Assembly (NCBI GenBank): GCA_019241915.1
Contig: JAFAWI010000349.1
Coordinates: 1-5,941 of the forward strand
DNA: 5,941 bases
Direction: 5' to 3'
Origin: Alphaproteobacteria bacterium
Lineage (GTDB): Bacteria; Pseudomonadota; Alphaproteobacteria; ATCC43930; CGMCC-115725
Shown: piece by piece, positions 5,646 to 5,941 of the stretch
Numbering within the stretch: position 1 is the first letter of the stretch
How the letters are laid out: each line of letters starts with the position of its first letter
Translations under genes and position numbers: made by a program
Notes under the pieces: model-generated
Told to the model about the DNA's origin: nothing
Seen by the model: only the letters and a program-made list of their open reading frames with translations
Database searches by the model: none

Positions 5646-5941
5646 TCAGGCCTCGGGCAGCGGATCCGGCAGACCGCGACGGCGGCACGCGGCGATCACA
5701 GTGTTACGCAGGAGGCAGGCGATAGTCATCGGGCCGACCCCGCCCGGCACCGGGGTGATCGCACCGGCAATCTCATACGCCGCCGCGAAGTCGACATCGC
5801 CGACGAGCCGGCTCGCGCCGTCCTGTCCGGCGATGCGATGAATGCCGACATCGATCACCGTCGCGCCCGGTTTGATCCAATCCGCCTTCACCATTTCGGG
5901 CTGCCCCGACGCCGCCACCAGGATGTCGGCGCGCCGGCAGA
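5646..5941 (-). CDS. folD: Bifunctional methylenetetrahydrofolate dehydrogenase / methenyltetrahydrofolate cyclohydrolase (C-terminal part)
   Basis: FolD oxidises 5,10-methylene-tetrahydrofolate to the methenyl form with NADP+ and hydrolyses that to 10-formyl-tetrahydrofolate, feeding purine and formyl-methionine synthesis. About 98 C-terminal residues are visible; the frame stays open to the window edge, so the 5' part is missing. The reading upstream of residue V at 5916-5918 continues as CRRADILV, which matches the family's block leading into the nucleotide-binding fold. KADWIKPGATVIDVGI follows, then LVGDVDF and the signature PVPGGVGPMT. The catalytic Lys and Asp/Gln residues of the N-terminal domain cannot be checked here. 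The stop is TGA at 5646-5648. No link to the pentose phosphate operon is implied beyond adjacency, as the gene is on the opposite strand. Confidence 0.96.
   Translation of the reverse strand, partial: CRRADILVAASGQPEMVKADWIKPGATVIDVGIHRIAGQDGASRLVGDVDFAAAYEIAGAITPVPGGVGPMTIACLLRNTVIAACRRRGLPDPLPEA

Noticed and set aside
5509..5841. Plus-strand open frame of 110 codons
   Set aside because: It runs across the start of the small exported gene and the end of folD on the other strand and has Arg/Pro/Ser-rich shadow composition.
5916..5918. GTG as a start codon for a 90-residue FolD-like protein
   Set aside because: The same frame continues upstream with family sequence (CRRADIL) to the window edge, so this is an internal Val of a truncated folD.
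1..5941. Search for mobile elements, CRISPR arrays, tRNA/rRNA genes, direct repeats or defence genes
   Set aside because: None found by eye on either strand. Nearly every base is accounted for by housekeeping genes and short gaps.

Overview
The window looks like a stretch of ordinary chromosome from a high-GC alphaproteobacterium, most likely of the Hyphomicrobiales (Bradyrhizobium/Xanthobacteraceae-like). That placement is an inference from the protein sequences (a short-type 6-phosphogluconate dehydrogenase, the KGLGGALLREKI form of RpiA, the FolD C-terminus, and a small exported protein ending in a Cys-Gly-Gly...Cys pattern) and from uniform GC-rich codon use. No mobile element, CRISPR array, tRNA, rRNA or sign of recent transfer was seen.

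Positions 1-5239 hold six tightly packed plus-strand genes: the 3' part of gnd (6-phosphogluconate dehydrogenase), zwf (glucose-6-phosphate dehydrogenase), rpe (ribulose-phosphate 3-epimerase), pgl (6-phosphogluconolactonase), rpiA (ribose-5-phosphate isomerase A) and a HAD/Cof-type phosphatase. Gaps are 23, 21, 3 and 22 nt from zwf onward, so zwf through the HAD gene are very probably one transcript. The gnd-zwf gap is longer (88 nt) and contains a strong stem-loop at 646-677. Together these genes encode the whole oxidative pentose phosphate branch (glucose-6-P to 6-phosphogluconolactone to 6-phosphogluconate to ribulose-5-P) plus the two enzymes that turn ribulose-5-P into xylulose-5-P and ribose-5-P. 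The terminal HAD phosphatase has no certain substrate; a clean-up role in the same pathway is a hypothesis.

Positions 5264-5941 are on the minus strand and converge on the operon. They hold a small exported protein of unknown function (5264-5584) and, upstream of it, the 3' end of folD (5646-5941, cut by the window edge). Only 24 nt separate the two converging stop codons. A plus-strand hairpin lies just past the HAD stop, inside the coding region of the small protein, and may serve as the operon's 3' end.

I do not see an undescribed system here. The items most worth a second look are the gnd-zwf stem-loop, the unusual residues of the Zwf N-terminal motif, the HAD phosphatase linked to the pentose phosphate genes, and the small secreted protein.
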